64,000 bases of DNA from Brevibacillus humidisoli. GTDB taxonomy: Bacteria; Bacillota; Bacilli; Brevibacillales; Brevibacillaceae. Below are positions 54,481 through 63,707 of this stretch, in pieces; position 1 is the stretch's first letter, and each line of letters starts with the position of its first letter. A program made the position numbers and the translations under genes. The stretch spans positions 1,941,970 through 2,005,969 of the forward strand of contig NZ_CP087263.1 of NCBI RefSeq assembly GCF_020923435.1, given 5' to 3'. Below the pieces are notes generated by a model. It did no database searches. It had not been told where the DNA came from and was given only the letters and a program-made list of their open reading frames with translations.

Positions 54481-54552
54481 AAAAGATGACTGCAACTGAT
54501 AAAACATCTACCAGACGGAGCACATCCGGTGGGCGTCTGAATGGGTATGTCT

Positions 54553-56253
54553 CTATGAGGTTACGTGCAAGCTGCGCAGACGATTTATAGCTGCGGCCAC
54601 TTCAAACCTGCGCGGCAGTGCCAGGTCTCCGGGGTGACGGCCCACATAACGGGAAATCGATTCGAGACCGTCTGCTTCAATCTGATCAAACAACTGTCCA
54701 ATCAGTTGGGCGAGTGTCATGCGGCCATCTGCGCGGGAGGCGATATGCCTCAGCATTTCAGCGATAGCGTACGTCTGACTCTGATCGACCAACTGCTCGA
54801 CCGCAGATAAATCAATGCGTTGATCGCCCAACAGGATCGTCTCTCTCCCCTTGGCATCCACTCTGTCGCGGCCACGGCGGTCCAACGGAAAACTGCCAGG
54901 AAGCGGCACACGTGGCGTAAGCTGGCCAAAGTCGGAACCGCCCTCCCGCTTCCTGTCATCGTTTTCGCGAGCGATCGCCTTGGCCTCACCTGTTACGTCG
55001 ATTGCCTTGTACTCATCCATCATGATCACTCGATCTGCGATACCAAAGTAGTCGCCCGAGCCACCCAAGACCAATATCGTTGACACCCCGTGCTGTTCAT
55101 ACAGCTGTCTTGCTCTATCTATAAATGGCGTAATCGGCTCTTTCTCTTTTTGGACCAGCCTTTGCATTTTCGCGTCACGCATCATGAAGTTGTTGGCACT
55201 GGTGTCTTCATCGATCAAGAGCAGCTTGCATCCCAACTCCATCGCCTCGATAATGTTGGCCGCCTGCGAGGTGCTGCCGCTGGCATCCTGTGTGGAGAAC
55301 CGTTCTGTGTTTTGACCAAAAGGGAGATTTTGGATAAAGGGCGAGATGTCCACTCCCTCAATGTTTCGTCCGTCTTCCGCTCTGATTCGTACGGCCGCCT
55401 GATCGGTCAATACATACTCCCGTCCATCGCCCGGAATGTGGTTGTACACTCCTCTTTCGATTGCTTTTAGCAGCGTGCTCTTGCCATGATATCCCCCACC
55501 TACAATCAGGGTGATGCCTGCCGGAATGGCCATGCCTCGGAGCGGCTCCTGCTGGTGAGGTATTGGCACTTCCACTTCCAGTGAGGCCGGCGACTGAAAC
55601 GGTATGACCCGGTCGCTGCGCAGCGGGCGGTTGCTGACGCCAGACTCTCTCGGCAGGATCGAACCGTTTGCCACGAAGGAGACCCACCCCCGTTCACGCA
55701 AATATTGGCGGATCGCTTGCTGCTGATCGGCCAACTGCAGGTGGTAAAGCATTTGTTTTTGATCCATCTCAAAGATCGCTTGTTTGACGATGGACGGCAC
55801 CGATTGAGTAAGCAATTGGGCAGCAGCATGACCGAGAATCGTCCGACCGGCCGCCGGCAGTCCGACCGACAGGCGGACCTCAATGGTCTGCTCCGTAATC
55901 TTCACTGCTGTCCGTTGCAGGACTTCCTGACCGGGTGCATCGATTGCGATCAGTCCGCTTTTTCCCATCCCTTCTCTACGTGGGGCTGCCTTTCGGATGG
56001 CCGCTGCCACCTCTCTGGCCAGATAATCTTCCGAGGCAACCCTCCTCCACGGAGACTGCAGACAATCATCGCCAATTCGTTCAGGATCTCTTTTCATTGT
56101 GAAGCGGATCCGAGATGGAGCGGCAAACGGATCGGCCTGAACGTGATCGATCAGCAGTTGAAACCACTGTCCGCGATATGTGCCGTGGATTTCCTTATAT
56201 GCTTTGTAGCCTCTGCCATCCAAACGCTTGAGGAGCGATTGCAGTTGTTCCAT
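54553..56253 (-). CDS. ABC-class ATPase of unknown function (COG3044 type)
   Basis: The 566-residue soluble product matches the family of predicted ABC-class ATPases not linked to membrane transport. It has an N-terminal domain (YRGQWFQLLIDHVQADPFAA), Walker A in VGGGYHGKSTLLKAIERGVY (near 255) and the signature-like STQDASGSTSQAANI. Walker B is LLLIDEDTSANNFMMRD, the switch region contains LGGSGDYFGIADRVIMMDEY, and a C-terminal helical domain follows. Function is unknown, with nucleic-acid-linked roles suggested for relatives. A terminator stands 84 bp upstream of the start. Confidence 0.88.
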   Translation of the reverse strand: MEQLQSLLKRLDGRGYKAYKEIHGTYRGQWFQLLIDHVQADPFAAPSRIRFTMKRDPERIGDDCLQSPWRRVASEDYLAREVAAAIRKAAPRREGMGKSGLIAIDAPGQEVLQRTAVKITEQTIEVRLSVGLPAAGRTILGHAAAQLLTQSVPSIVKQAIFEMDQKQMLYHLQLADQQQAIRQYLRERGWVSFVANGSILPRESGVSNRPLRSDRVIPFQSPASLEVEVPIPHQQEPLRGMAIPAGITLIVGGGYHGKSTLLKAIERGVYNHIPGDGREYVLTDQAAVRIRAEDGRNIEGVDISPFIQNLPFGQNTERFSTQDASGSTSQAANIIEAMELGCKLLLIDEDTSANNFMMRDAKMQRLVQKEKEPITPFIDRARQLYEQHGVSTILVLGGSGDYFGIADRVIMMDEYKAIDVTGEAKAIARENDDRKREGGSDFGQLTPRVPLPGSFPLDRRGRDRVDAKGRETILLGDQRIDLSAVEQLVDQSQTYAIAEMLRHIASRADGRMTLAQLIGQLFDQIEADGLESISRYVGRHPGDLALPRRFEVAAAINRLRSLHVTS

Positions 56254-56336
56254 TGCTTTACTTCATCCTTTCTTCAAAAAATCTTCGCTAGGGACATAAC
56301 CGAGTCGGAAAAGGCAATCAGTCTGCTTTATTATAC

Positions 56337-56437
56337 AAAAAAAAGACCGCCGCTGCGCTATTGTAAGCGCATACAAACGGCGGCAGCACATACGTGCTTC
56401 ATATATTTGGATAGGAGTGGAGAGAAACCATACTGTA
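56337..56437 (-). ncRNA. Candidate small RNA or attenuated leader before the ABC-ATPase gene
   Basis: A strong promoter at 56444-56471 should start a transcript near 56437. It forms one small hairpin (AGCAC/GTGCT) and then a terminator, CCGCCG (56383-56378) with CGGCGG (56352-56347), enclosing TGCGCT/AGCGCA and followed by a T run of eight. The product would be about 100 nt. It may act as a free small RNA or control read-through into the ATPase gene at 56253. Confidence 0.55.
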
Positions 56438-56443
56438 GTTTTA

Positions 56444-56471
56444 ATTATATTCAAATGTAAGCGCTTGTCAA
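56444..56471 (-). promoter_or_regulatory. Strong SigA promoter with A-tract and cre-like half site
   Basis: On the minus strand a perfect TTGACA (56471-56466) and TATAAT (56449-56444) are 16 bases apart. A run of A about 30 bp upstream of the -35 resembles an UP element. TGTAAGCGC on the plus strand (56456-56464) is one half of a CcpA cre site, but the other half is shifted by one base. Confidence 0.8.
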
Positions 56472-56560
56472 ACCATTTTTACGGATTTTATATGATTTTT
56501 TTTTTTAAAACTAAGTAATCTATTCGAGATACATCCAGTTCCCGATCATCCAGAAGGGCC

Positions 56561-56587
56561 CGCCCGGCAGTTCCGTCCTGCCGGGCG
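56561..56587 (-). other. GC-rich hairpin after aroA
   Basis: CGCCCGGCAG (56561-56570) and CTGCCGGGCG (56578-56587) form a 10-bp perfect stem 22 bp after the aroA stop. No T run follows on the minus strand, so it may protect the mRNA end and is not a typical intrinsic terminator. Confidence 0.6.
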
Positions 56588-56608
56588 AGGATTTGGCAAA
56601 GAATACCC

Positions 56609-57898
56609 TTAGCGTGTGATCCGCTCCAACGTTTCGGCAAATCCGGGAAAGGATACGTTGATCGCTTCCGCGTTGGCGATGGTCGTCTCGCCCTCCGCTG
56701 CAAGTCCGGCTATCGCCATGGCCATGCCGATCCGATGATCCCCCATGCTGTCGATCTCGGCACCGACCAGCGATTTGCCTCCCTCGATCACCAATCCATC
56801 CTCGGTCGGCGTGACGGAGGCGCCAAACTTGGCTAGCTGAGAAGCAACGGTAGCGATGCGATCCGTCTCTTTTACTTTAAGCTCTTGAGCGTCACGGATC
56901 ACCGTCCGTCCGTTGGCTTGCGCAGCCATAACCGCGATAACCGGAATCTCGTCGATCAAACGCGGAATCAGGTCTCCTTCGATCACGGTTCCTCTCAGTT
57001 CTGAGTGAAATACGTGCAGGTCTGCGACCGGCTCTTCATTGATCAGACGTTCGTTGACAATTTCCAGCCGCCCCCCCATCGCCTGAACCGCATCGATAAT
57101 CCCCGTTCGGGTCGGGTTGATCCCTACCTGTTCGATTACCAATGAACTGTCCGGCACCATCATCACTGCGGCGATCAGAAAAGCAGCAGAGGAAATGTCG
57201 CCGGGTACAAAGATATCTCGACCTTTTAACGTTTGTCCACCGCTGACAGATACCCGGCTTCCCTCATGACGGACATCAATCCCAAAGGCTTTGAGCATTC
57301 GCTCAGTGTGATCACGCGATAGGTGCGGTTCTTCGACACTGGTCGTTCCGTCGGCTTGCAGTCCAGCCAACAGGATCGCCGATTTCACCTGTGCACTGGC
57401 AACCGGCGAACGGTAGGATATGCCGTTCAGCTTGCCGCCGCGGATGGCAAGCGGCGTATATTCCCCGTTCTGACGCCCGTCGATCTTTGCTCCCATTTCG
57501 CGAAGCGGTCCCACGACACGACGCATGGGTCGCTTGGCAATCGATTCATCACCTTCCAACACCGAGTGAAACGGCTGTGTAGCCATAATCCCGGTCATCA
57601 GTCGGATGGTCGTTCCAGAGTTGCCTACATCCAGTCGCTGGTCTGGCTCTTTGAGACCGTACCAGCCCTTGCCGTAAACGGTGACCTGATCCCCCTGCTG
57701 TTCGATAGTAATACCCATCCGGCGAAAACAGTCGATCGTACTCAGACAATCGGCTCCCGGCAAAAAGCCGCTGATCGTCGTTTTCCCCTCCGCAAGCGAA
57801 CCAAACATCACGGCCCGATGGGAAATCGATTTGTCTCCCGGAACACGTACCGTTCCTTCTATTTTGTCTGCTTTAGTGACGCGCAACACAACTCCCAC
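56609..57898 (-). CDS. aroA: 3-phosphoshikimate 1-carboxyvinyltransferase (EPSP synthase)
   Basis: Joins shikimate 3-phosphate and PEP in chorismate synthesis. The 429-residue product has [58 protein letters not shown] and [13 protein letters not shown]. It ends [20 protein letters not shown]. This is the gene called aroE in B. subtilis. In the first EPSP motif the segment [12 protein letters not shown] differs from the usual GNAGTAMRP of class I enzymes, in line with the class II form found in Bacillales. It follows tyrA by eight bp. Confidence 0.97.
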   Translation of the reverse strand: MGVVLRVTKADKIEGTVRVPGDKSISHRAVMFGSLAEGKTTISGFLPGADCLSTIDCFRRMGITIEQQGDQVTVYGKGWYGLKEPDQRLDVGNSGTTIRLMTGIMATQPFHSVLEGDESIAKRPMRRVVGPLREMGAKIDGRQNGEYTPLAIRGGKLNGISYRSPVASAQVKSAILLAGLQADGTTSVEEPHLSRDHTERMLKAFGIDVRHEGSRVSVSGGQTLKGRDIFVPGDISSAAFLIAAVMMVPDSSLVIEQVGINPTRTGIIDAVQAMGGRLEIVNERLINEEPVADLHVFHSELRGTVIEGDLIPRLIDEIPVIAVMAAQANGRTVIRDAQELKVKETDRIATVASQLAKFGASVTPTEDGLVIEGGKSLVGAEIDSMGDHRIGMAMAIAGLAAEGETTIANAEAINVSFPGFAETLERITR

Positions 57899-57906
57899 TC
57901 CTTTTG

Positions 57907-59007
57907 CTAGTCTCTGCGGTACACGTTGTAATCGAAATAGCGCAGCAGTTCTTCTCCTTTTTCCAACTCTTCTTGGCTGCGAAAGGTGATCCTGAGCACA
58001 CCCATGATGTCCTCGCGATTTTCCATGATGCGAATGTTAGTGATGCTGATTTGTTTGGCACCGAGCAGTGTGGTGATCCTCCCAATCTCACCGGGATGGT
58101 CGGGAATATCCAGGTATAGATCGTAGAGCGGTTCCATCGCTCCCTTGCGCCGCTCAGGGAGCTGCTCACGAAAATCGCGAGCCGAGCTGAAAAACTGTTC
58201 AATCCCTTGCGCATCTTCCTGTGCCACCAAGTGCATCACCTGATCAAGACCATCCCGCCAGTTTCGGGAAATCTCCAGCAGATGCTCCCGGTTGTTCAGG
58301 AGAATATCACGCCAGAGCTGCGGATTACTGGATGCGATCCGGGTGATGTCGCGAAACCCGCCTGCGGCCAGTCGCTGGTACCAGCTGTTTGTCTCATTGA
58401 AACCGCTCACCTGGTTGACCAATGCGGCGGCGATAATGTGCGGGAAGTGACTCACGGCACCAACGATCCGATCGTGTTCGACCGGATCGAGAACAATCAC
58501 TTTTGCCCGGGTTGCGGCAAGTACGCTGCTCAAGCGATCCACGTCGGCTTGTGCTGCATCATCTGTTGGCGTCAATACGTAGTACGCGTTCTCGAACAAT
58601 CGTTCGTTTGCCGCTTCCACCCCCGATTTGTGAGAACCAGCCATCGGGTGTCCGCCAATGAACGTAATCTGTTTCTCCGACAGCCGCTTGCCATACTGCA
58701 CGATTTTCTGCTTCGTGCTGCCCACGTCACTGACGATCGCACCCGCTTTGAGTTGCAGCTCTGCGAGATGGTCAATCAGAGGATAGAGTTGTTGCACCGG
58801 AGCAGCCAAAAAAATAAAATCCGCTTCCCGTACGGCAGTCTGCAGGTCGGTTGTACCAGCGTGGATAATCCCTCTGGTCAACGCTTTGTCGAGATAGTCC
58901 TCCCGTACGTCAAAACCAATCAAGCGATGGTCGGAGTTGGACTTTAATGCCAAGGAGAGCGATCCACCAATCAGCCCGACCCCCAACACAGCAATTGTCG
59001 TTTTCAT
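57907..59007 (-). CDS. tyrA: Prephenate dehydrogenase with C-terminal ACT domain
   Basis: Oxidises prephenate to 4-hydroxyphenylpyruvate for tyrosine. The 366-residue product has a Rossmann start ([20 protein letters not shown]), [34 protein letters not shown] and [22 protein letters not shown]-terminal ACT domain ([20 protein letters not shown]) follows, likely for tyrosine feedback. ATG at 59007 with AGGGAAG upstream is chosen over the longer frame to 59073. A terminator lies between hisC and this gene. Confidence 0.95.
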   Translation of the reverse strand: MKTTIAVLGVGLIGGSLSLALKSNSDHRLIGFDVREDYLDKALTRGIIHAGTTDLQTAVREADFIFLAAPVQQLYPLIDHLAELQLKAGAIVSDVGSTKQKIVQYGKRLSEKQITFIGGHPMAGSHKSGVEAANERLFENAYYVLTPTDDAAQADVDRLSSVLAATRAKVIVLDPVEHDRIVGAVSHFPHIIAAALVNQVSGFNETNSWYQRLAAGGFRDITRIASSNPQLWRDILLNNREHLLEISRNWRDGLDQVMHLVAQEDAQGIEQFFSSARDFREQLPERRKGAMEPLYDLYLDIPDHPGEIGRITTLLGAKQISITNIRIMENREDIMGVLRITFRSQEELEKGEELLRYFDYNVYRRD

Positions 59008-59071
59008 CTCCACTTCCCTTTCTCTTTTCACTCCATTTGCCAGCGTGTCCAAAACGGCGCCGCAGATGCGC

Positions 59072-59098
59072 AAAAGATGCCGGCTTCTGCCGGCATCT
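59072..59098 (-). terminator. Terminator between hisC and tyrA
   Basis: GATGCCGGC (59076-59084) and GCCGGCATC (59089-59097) form a nine-bp stem with a four-base loop, followed by TTTTG on the minus strand. It lies three bp after the hisC stop. Confidence 0.8.
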
Positions 59099-59100
59099 CT

Positions 59101-60198
59101 CTACTGTTTGAGAGCTTCCCGTACGACTGTTTCCACTGCAGTCAACAGCTTATCGTTCTGTTCCGCCGTACCCACCGTAATGCGCTGGTAGCCTGGAAAA
59201 CCAAGTGCGTTTCCGGAGCGGACGATCAAGCCCTGTGCCAGCAGTTTGCGGAATACGACATCCGAGTCCTCCTTCATGTTGACGAGGACGAAGTTGGTCT
59301 GCGTCGGGAAGTAGTCCAATCCCAGTTCGTCAAACTTGTCAGTCATCCGCTTCAGGTTGATCCGGTTTTGCTCGCGACAGCTGCGGACGAATTCCTGGTC
59401 TGTCAGCGCTGTTCGAGCGGCTGCTTGTGCCAATGAACTTGTATTAAACGGTTCGCGCACGTGATTCAGATGTCCTACGATATTCGCATGAGCAACTCCG
59501 TACCCGATCCGCAGTGCAGCAAGACCGTAGATTTTGGAAAAAGTACGCAAAATAATAAGATTGGGATATTTGTCAAGCAGCGGAATGGTCTGCGGATAAT
59601 CCTCGGCAACCACATACTCGTAATATGCCTCGTCCATCACTACCAGCACATCGCGCGGTACTTTATCCAGAAATGCCAACAATTCCGATTCCGTCACAAT
59701 CGTACCGGAAGGGTTGTTCGGATTGCAAACCCAGACCACGCGTGTCTGACTGTTGATCGCTTCCGCCATCGCATCCAGGTCGTGAACCCCGTCTTTTAGC
59801 GGCACTTCAATCAATTCCGCCCCTTCAATCTTGGCATTGGAACGATACTGCGAAAACGTAGGTGTGGCCATCACCGTATTGGTTCCTTCGCTGAGGTAGG
59901 CCCGTGAGATCATCAGCACGATCTCGTCAGAGCCGTTCCCGAATATCAGCTGACTGGGATCGACTTGCAAAAAGGCTGCCAATTCTTCGCGCAGTTGCAT
60001 GCTGCCTCCGTCGGGATAGACGGCCAATGTATTCAATTCGGCTGCCAATGCTTCTTTTACCTTGGGAGAGCACCCAAAAGGATTTTCGTTGGAAGCCAGC
60101 TTGATTACTTCGGTTAGTCCCAGTTCACGCTTCACCTCATCGATTGGCTTGCCGGGCTGGTAGATCGGCACGTCGAGGATGCGCTGCTTCGGAATCAT
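59101..60198 (-). CDS. hisC: Histidinol-phosphate/aromatic aminotransferase
   Basis: A class II PLP aminotransferase that serves histidine and, in this operon context, phenylalanine and tyrosine synthesis. The 365-residue product has KLASNENPFGCSPKVKEALA, FGNGSDEIVLMISRAYLSEG, WVCNPNNPSGTIV, DEAYYEYV and RTFSKIYGLAALRIGYGVA with the Schiff-base Lys. It lies 30 bp after trpA as in B. subtilis, so it is cotranscribed with the trp genes, and then ends in a terminator. Confidence 0.95.
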   Translation of the reverse strand: MIPKQRILDVPIYQPGKPIDEVKRELGLTEVIKLASNENPFGCSPKVKEALAAELNTLAVYPDGGSMQLREELAAFLQVDPSQLIFGNGSDEIVLMISRAYLSEGTNTVMATPTFSQYRSNAKIEGAELIEVPLKDGVHDLDAMAEAINSQTRVVWVCNPNNPSGTIVTESELLAFLDKVPRDVLVVMDEAYYEYVVAEDYPQTIPLLDKYPNLIILRTFSKIYGLAALRIGYGVAHANIVGHLNHVREPFNTSSLAQAAARTALTDQEFVRSCREQNRINLKRMTDKFDELGLDYFPTQTNFVLVNMKEDSDVVFRKLLAQGLIVRSGNALGFPGYQRITVGTAEQNDKLLTAVETVVREALKQ

Positions 60199-60228
60199 GT
60201 ATGAATCACTCCAAACAGGTTTTTCCTG

Positions 60229-61047
60229 TTATTTTAACGCAGAGACCAAGCTTTGTACAAACGTTTTTATGTTGGCGATTCCTTCCGCCTGCTGCTTATC
60301 GTCCGTGAGAAGCGACAGATTCCGCTCGATCTCTTGCACGATCGCACTCCCGACGATGACTCCGTCCGCATGATCTGCTACCTGCCTTACCTGCTCCGGA
60401 GTAGAGATGCCAAAACCGACAGCGATCGGAACGGTTGTGTTGGCCCGAACGCTGGCCAGAAACTGAGCCAAGTCTTCCCGCAAAGAGACCCTTGCCCCGG
60501 TAACGCCGAGCGAGGAGACACAGTATAGAAATCCGCTGGCCTGCTGACCGATCATGGCAATTCGCTGCTCCGAGGTTGGAGCAACCAGCGAGATCACATG
60601 CAGGCCGTGGGCCTTTGCCGCCTCAACAACAGGTTCGTTCTCCTCCACCGGCAAATCGGGAATTACAATGCCGTCAGCGCCCTGCTCCCGCATATCGGCA
60701 AAAAACTGTTCAATGCCATACTGCATGACGGGATTGTAGTAGCTGAACAGCACAAGCGGGATCTCAATCCCAGCCTGACGCAAACGTCCGACAAACTGGA
60801 CCACGTCGCGAATGCTCGTCTTCGCCGCCAACGATCGCAGAGAAGCGCGCTGAATGGTCGGTCCATCAGCCAGTGGATCGGAATAAGGCACTCCCAGTTC
60901 AATCAGTGACGCTCCAGCTTCCACCAACGCCTGAACCAACCGGAAGGAGACGTCCAGGGACGGATCGCCAACAGTGATGAATGGGATGAAATGTTTTTGT
61001 CGTTGTTTGGCAAAGAGACGGTCGATACGATTCTCAACCCCTATCAT
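60229..61047 (-). CDS. trpA: Tryptophan synthase, alpha subunit
   Basis: Cleaves indole-3-glycerol phosphate to indole. The 272-residue product has [40 protein letters not shown] with the catalytic Asp, and [20 protein letters not shown]. Its start overlaps the trpB stop as ATGA, and hisC follows. Confidence 0.97.
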   Translation of the reverse strand: MIGVENRIDRLFAKQRQKHFIPFITVGDPSLDVSFRLVQALVEAGASLIELGVPYSDPLADGPTIQRASLRSLAAKTSIRDVVQFVGRLRQAGIEIPLVLFSYYNPVMQYGIEQFFADMREQGADGIVIPDLPVEENEPVVEAAKAHGLHVISLVAPTSEQRIAMIGQQASGFLYCVSSLGVTGARVSLREDLAQFLASVRANTTVPIAVGFGISTPEQVRQVADHADGVIVGSAIVQEIERNLSLLTDDKQQAEGIANIKTFVQSLVSALK

Positions 61048-62270
61048 CGCTGCTCCTCTCCCTTCTTTGGCTGCAGATACTTCTGAATTGCCGCAACATC
61101 CTTGTCCCCGCGCCCGGACAGACAGACCACGATCACCTTATCGCTGCTCATATCCGGGGCAATTTTGATCGCATCGGCCAACGCGTGGGCACTCTCCAGA
61201 GCAGGAATGATACCTTCCGTCTCGCTGAGCAGCTGCAGAGCGGCCAATGCTTCTTCATCTGTAACAGCCGTATACGTGACACGGCCAATCTCTTTCAGGT
61301 AGGCGTGTTCCGGCCCGACACCAGGATAGTCCAATCCTGCGGAAATGGAGTGCGCTTCCTGGACTTGGCCGTATTCATCCTGCAGCAGATAGGTTAGCGT
61401 CCCATGGATCACGCCCGGGGTTCCCAGGGTCAATTTAGCGGAGTGCTTCTTGGTATCGATCCCATGACCTGCCGCCTCTACACCGCGCAGCCTCACGTTT
61501 TCTCCGATAAACGGATAAAACATCCCCATCGCGTTGCTGCCGCCGCCGACGCAGGCGATCACTTCGTCAGGCATACGGCCGATTTGGTCCATTGCCTGTT
61601 CCTTGGTTTCCTCCCCGATGATTTTTTGGAATTCTCGTACCATGTATGGGTATGGATGAGGCCCTATAACCGAACCGATGACGTAAAAGGCTTCCTCCAC
61701 GTGGGACACCCAGTAGCGGATCGCCTCATTGGTCGCATCCTTCAATGTGCGTGTACCTGAAGTAGCAGGGATGACCTCGGCGCCCAACAGTTTCATCCGA
61801 AACACGTTAAGCTCCTGCCGCTTGATGTCTTCCTCTCCCATAAACACTTTGCAGGAGAGACCAAGCTTGGCGGCTACCGTTGCGCTCGCAACACCGTGCT
61901 GGCCGGCGCCTGTTTCAGCGATGATCGCCTTCTTGCCAAGCCGTTTGGCCAACAACCCTTGCCCCAACGCATTGTTCAGCTTGTGCGCGCCGGTATGGTT
62001 CAGATCCTCTCGCTTCAGGTAAATCTGGGCACCCCCCAACGTCTCGGACAGCCGCTGCGCATAATAGAGCGGTGTGGGCCTGCCGCTATAATACGAAAAT
62101 AGATGGTTCAATTGGGCCAGAAACTGAGGGTCTCTGCGTGCTTCCTCAAATGCCTCTTCCAGTTCGTTTAGCGCATTCATCAGTGTCTCCGGCACATATC
62201 GTCCACCGAACGAGCCAAATCTCCCTTTTTCGTCAGGCACCGTCTGATTGGCTGCCGTCATCTTGGTCAT
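61044..62270 (-). CDS. trpB: Tryptophan synthase, beta subunit
   Basis: A PLP enzyme that condenses indole with serine. The 408-residue product has [39 protein letters not shown] with the Schiff-base Lys, [20 protein letters not shown] and [12 protein letters not shown], the phosphate-binding loop. Its start lies inside the end of trpF (38-bp overlap) with AGGGTGAG upstream. Confidence 0.97.
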   Translation of the reverse strand: MTKMTAANQTVPDEKGRFGSFGGRYVPETLMNALNELEEAFEEARRDPQFLAQLNHLFSYYSGRPTPLYYAQRLSETLGGAQIYLKREDLNHTGAHKLNNALGQGLLAKRLGKKAIIAETGAGQHGVASATVAAKLGLSCKVFMGEEDIKRQELNVFRMKLLGAEVIPATSGTRTLKDATNEAIRYWVSHVEEAFYVIGSVIGPHPYPYMVREFQKIIGEETKEQAMDQIGRMPDEVIACVGGGSNAMGMFYPFIGENVRLRGVEAAGHGIDTKKHSAKLTLGTPGVIHGTLTYLLQDEYGQVQEAHSISAGLDYPGVGPEHAYLKEIGRVTYTAVTDEEALAALQLLSETEGIIPALESAHALADAIKIAPDMSSDKVIVVCLSGRGDKDVAAIQKYLQPKKGEEQR

Positions 62271-62901
62271 GCTCTCTCACCCTTTCCAGAAATGTTTGTA
62301 TCTTATTGTGATCTTTCACGCCATCTGTTTCCACGCCACTGGAGATGTCAATCGCCTGCGGACCGTAGGCGTCCAGCAGTCTCCCGACGTTGACGCTGTC
62401 TATTCCCCCTGCGACAAAGAACGGAACACTTCCGGCCAACTCAGCCAACTCCGGAATCCGCTCCCAGGAAAACCGACGACCCGTTCCTCCGGCTAGCACT
62501 TTGTCGTATGTGTCAAACAAGAACGCATCGACACACGAACGATAGCGGTCCACTTCTGCCGCCAACTGCTCCCCGTCCTTGACACTGATTGCCTTCCACA
62601 CAGCGGTATGATATCGATCTCGCACCCTTACACAATCGTCAGGCGACTCTCGACCGTGCAGTTGTATCACCTGCAGCAGGGCATGCTCGAACACGTTGTC
62701 CAGCTCTTCTCGCGTCGGATTGACAAATACGCCGACGGCAGGGGGATGATCCGGAACTTGTCTCAACATCTCTCCAACCTGCTGAGGGGAGACCCGTCGA
62801 CGGCTTTCGGCAAATACAAAGCCAACATAGTCAACGTTCTGTTCGGAAAGCAGCCGCAGCGTCTCCGCATCGCGCACCCCACAAATTTTGACACACGTCA
62901 T
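62233..62901 (-). CDS. trpF: Phosphoribosylanthranilate isomerase
   Basis: Converts PRA to CdRP in tryptophan synthesis. The 222-residue barrel protein starts [20 protein letters not shown] with the conserved KICG Cys. It has [27 protein letters not shown] and [20 protein letters not shown] with the catalytic Asp. It overlaps trpC by four bases and trpB by 38. Confidence 0.96.
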   Translation of the reverse strand: MTCVKICGVRDAETLRLLSEQNVDYVGFVFAESRRRVSPQQVGEMLRQVPDHPPAVGVFVNPTREELDNVFEHALLQVIQLHGRESPDDCVRVRDRYHTAVWKAISVKDGEQLAAEVDRYRSCVDAFLFDTYDKVLAGGTGRRFSWERIPELAELAGSVPFFVAGGIDSVNVGRLLDAYGPQAIDISSGVETDGVKDHNKIQTFLERVREHDQDDGSQSDGA

Positions 62902-63707
62902 AGGAACGATCCGAGCGGGTCAGGCGCTCTCTCTCCAACCAAACGCTGCACAGCCTGCGTAATATCCTTCTGTCTCATAAAATGTTCGCCAACCAAAACA
63001 GCCCGAACCCCTATCTGCTGCAGAAAAGCGATATCTTCCGGCTGGGAGACCCCGCTTTCGCTCACAACCGGGATTCCTTGCGGGATAAGCGGCATCAATT
63101 CCGCTGTGGTGGACAGATTGGTTTCAAAAGTATGCAGATTACGGTTGTTGATACCAAGAAGTGCAGGGTGTACCGTGTCCAGAACGAGCTCAAGTTCTTC
63201 GCGGTTGTGCACCTCAATTAATGTATCCATACCTAACTGTCTCGCCATCTGGGAAAAATGGTGCAGTTGCTCCCTATCCAGGATCGCGGCAATCAAGAGG
63301 ATGCAGTCGGCTCCGTGTGCACGCGACTGAATAAGCTGCCATTCGTCAATCAGAAAGTCTTTTCGAAGCACGGGTACCCCTGTCAACTGGGTGATCTGCT
63401 CCAGATAGGCAAGACTCCCCTGGAAGTACGTCTCGTCAGTAAGAACGGATATCGCTTCGACAGAAGCCGCGGTGTACCTGCTGGCAATCGTCAGCGGATC
63501 GAAATCGGCTCGGATCACACCCTTGGAGGGAGACGCTTTCTTCACCTCGGCAATCACGCTGACCGGCCTCGTACTCTCCAGCAAGGAACGGCGAAATGGA
63601 CGAGGTTCCGGGGCTGACTCAAGCCGACTAAGCAGTTTCTGCTGGGTGGTGGCCGCTTTCAGTCGGGCGACTTCCTCCTGTTTGGTCTCGACAATCTTAC
63701 GAAGCAT
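62898..63707 (-). CDS. trpC: Indole-3-glycerol-phosphate synthase
   Basis: Closes the indole ring from CdRP. The 269-residue barrel has VIAEVKKASPSKGVIRADF with the catalytic Lys, LRKDFLIDEWQLIQSRAHGA, LIEVHNREELE and GINNRNLHTFETNLSTTAEL. It ends with the SGVSQPEDIAFL segment. It overlaps trpD by 11 bp and trpF by four bp. Confidence 0.97.
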   Translation of the reverse strand: MLRKIVETKQEEVARLKAATTQQKLLSRLESAPEPRPFRRSLLESTRPVSVIAEVKKASPSKGVIRADFDPLTIASRYTAASVEAISVLTDETYFQGSLAYLEQITQLTGVPVLRKDFLIDEWQLIQSRAHGADCILLIAAILDREQLHHFSQMARQLGMDTLIEVHNREELELVLDTVHPALLGINNRNLHTFETNLSTTAELMPLIPQGIPVVSESGVSQPEDIAFLQQIGVRAVLVGEHFMRQKDITQAVQRLVGERAPDPLGSFL

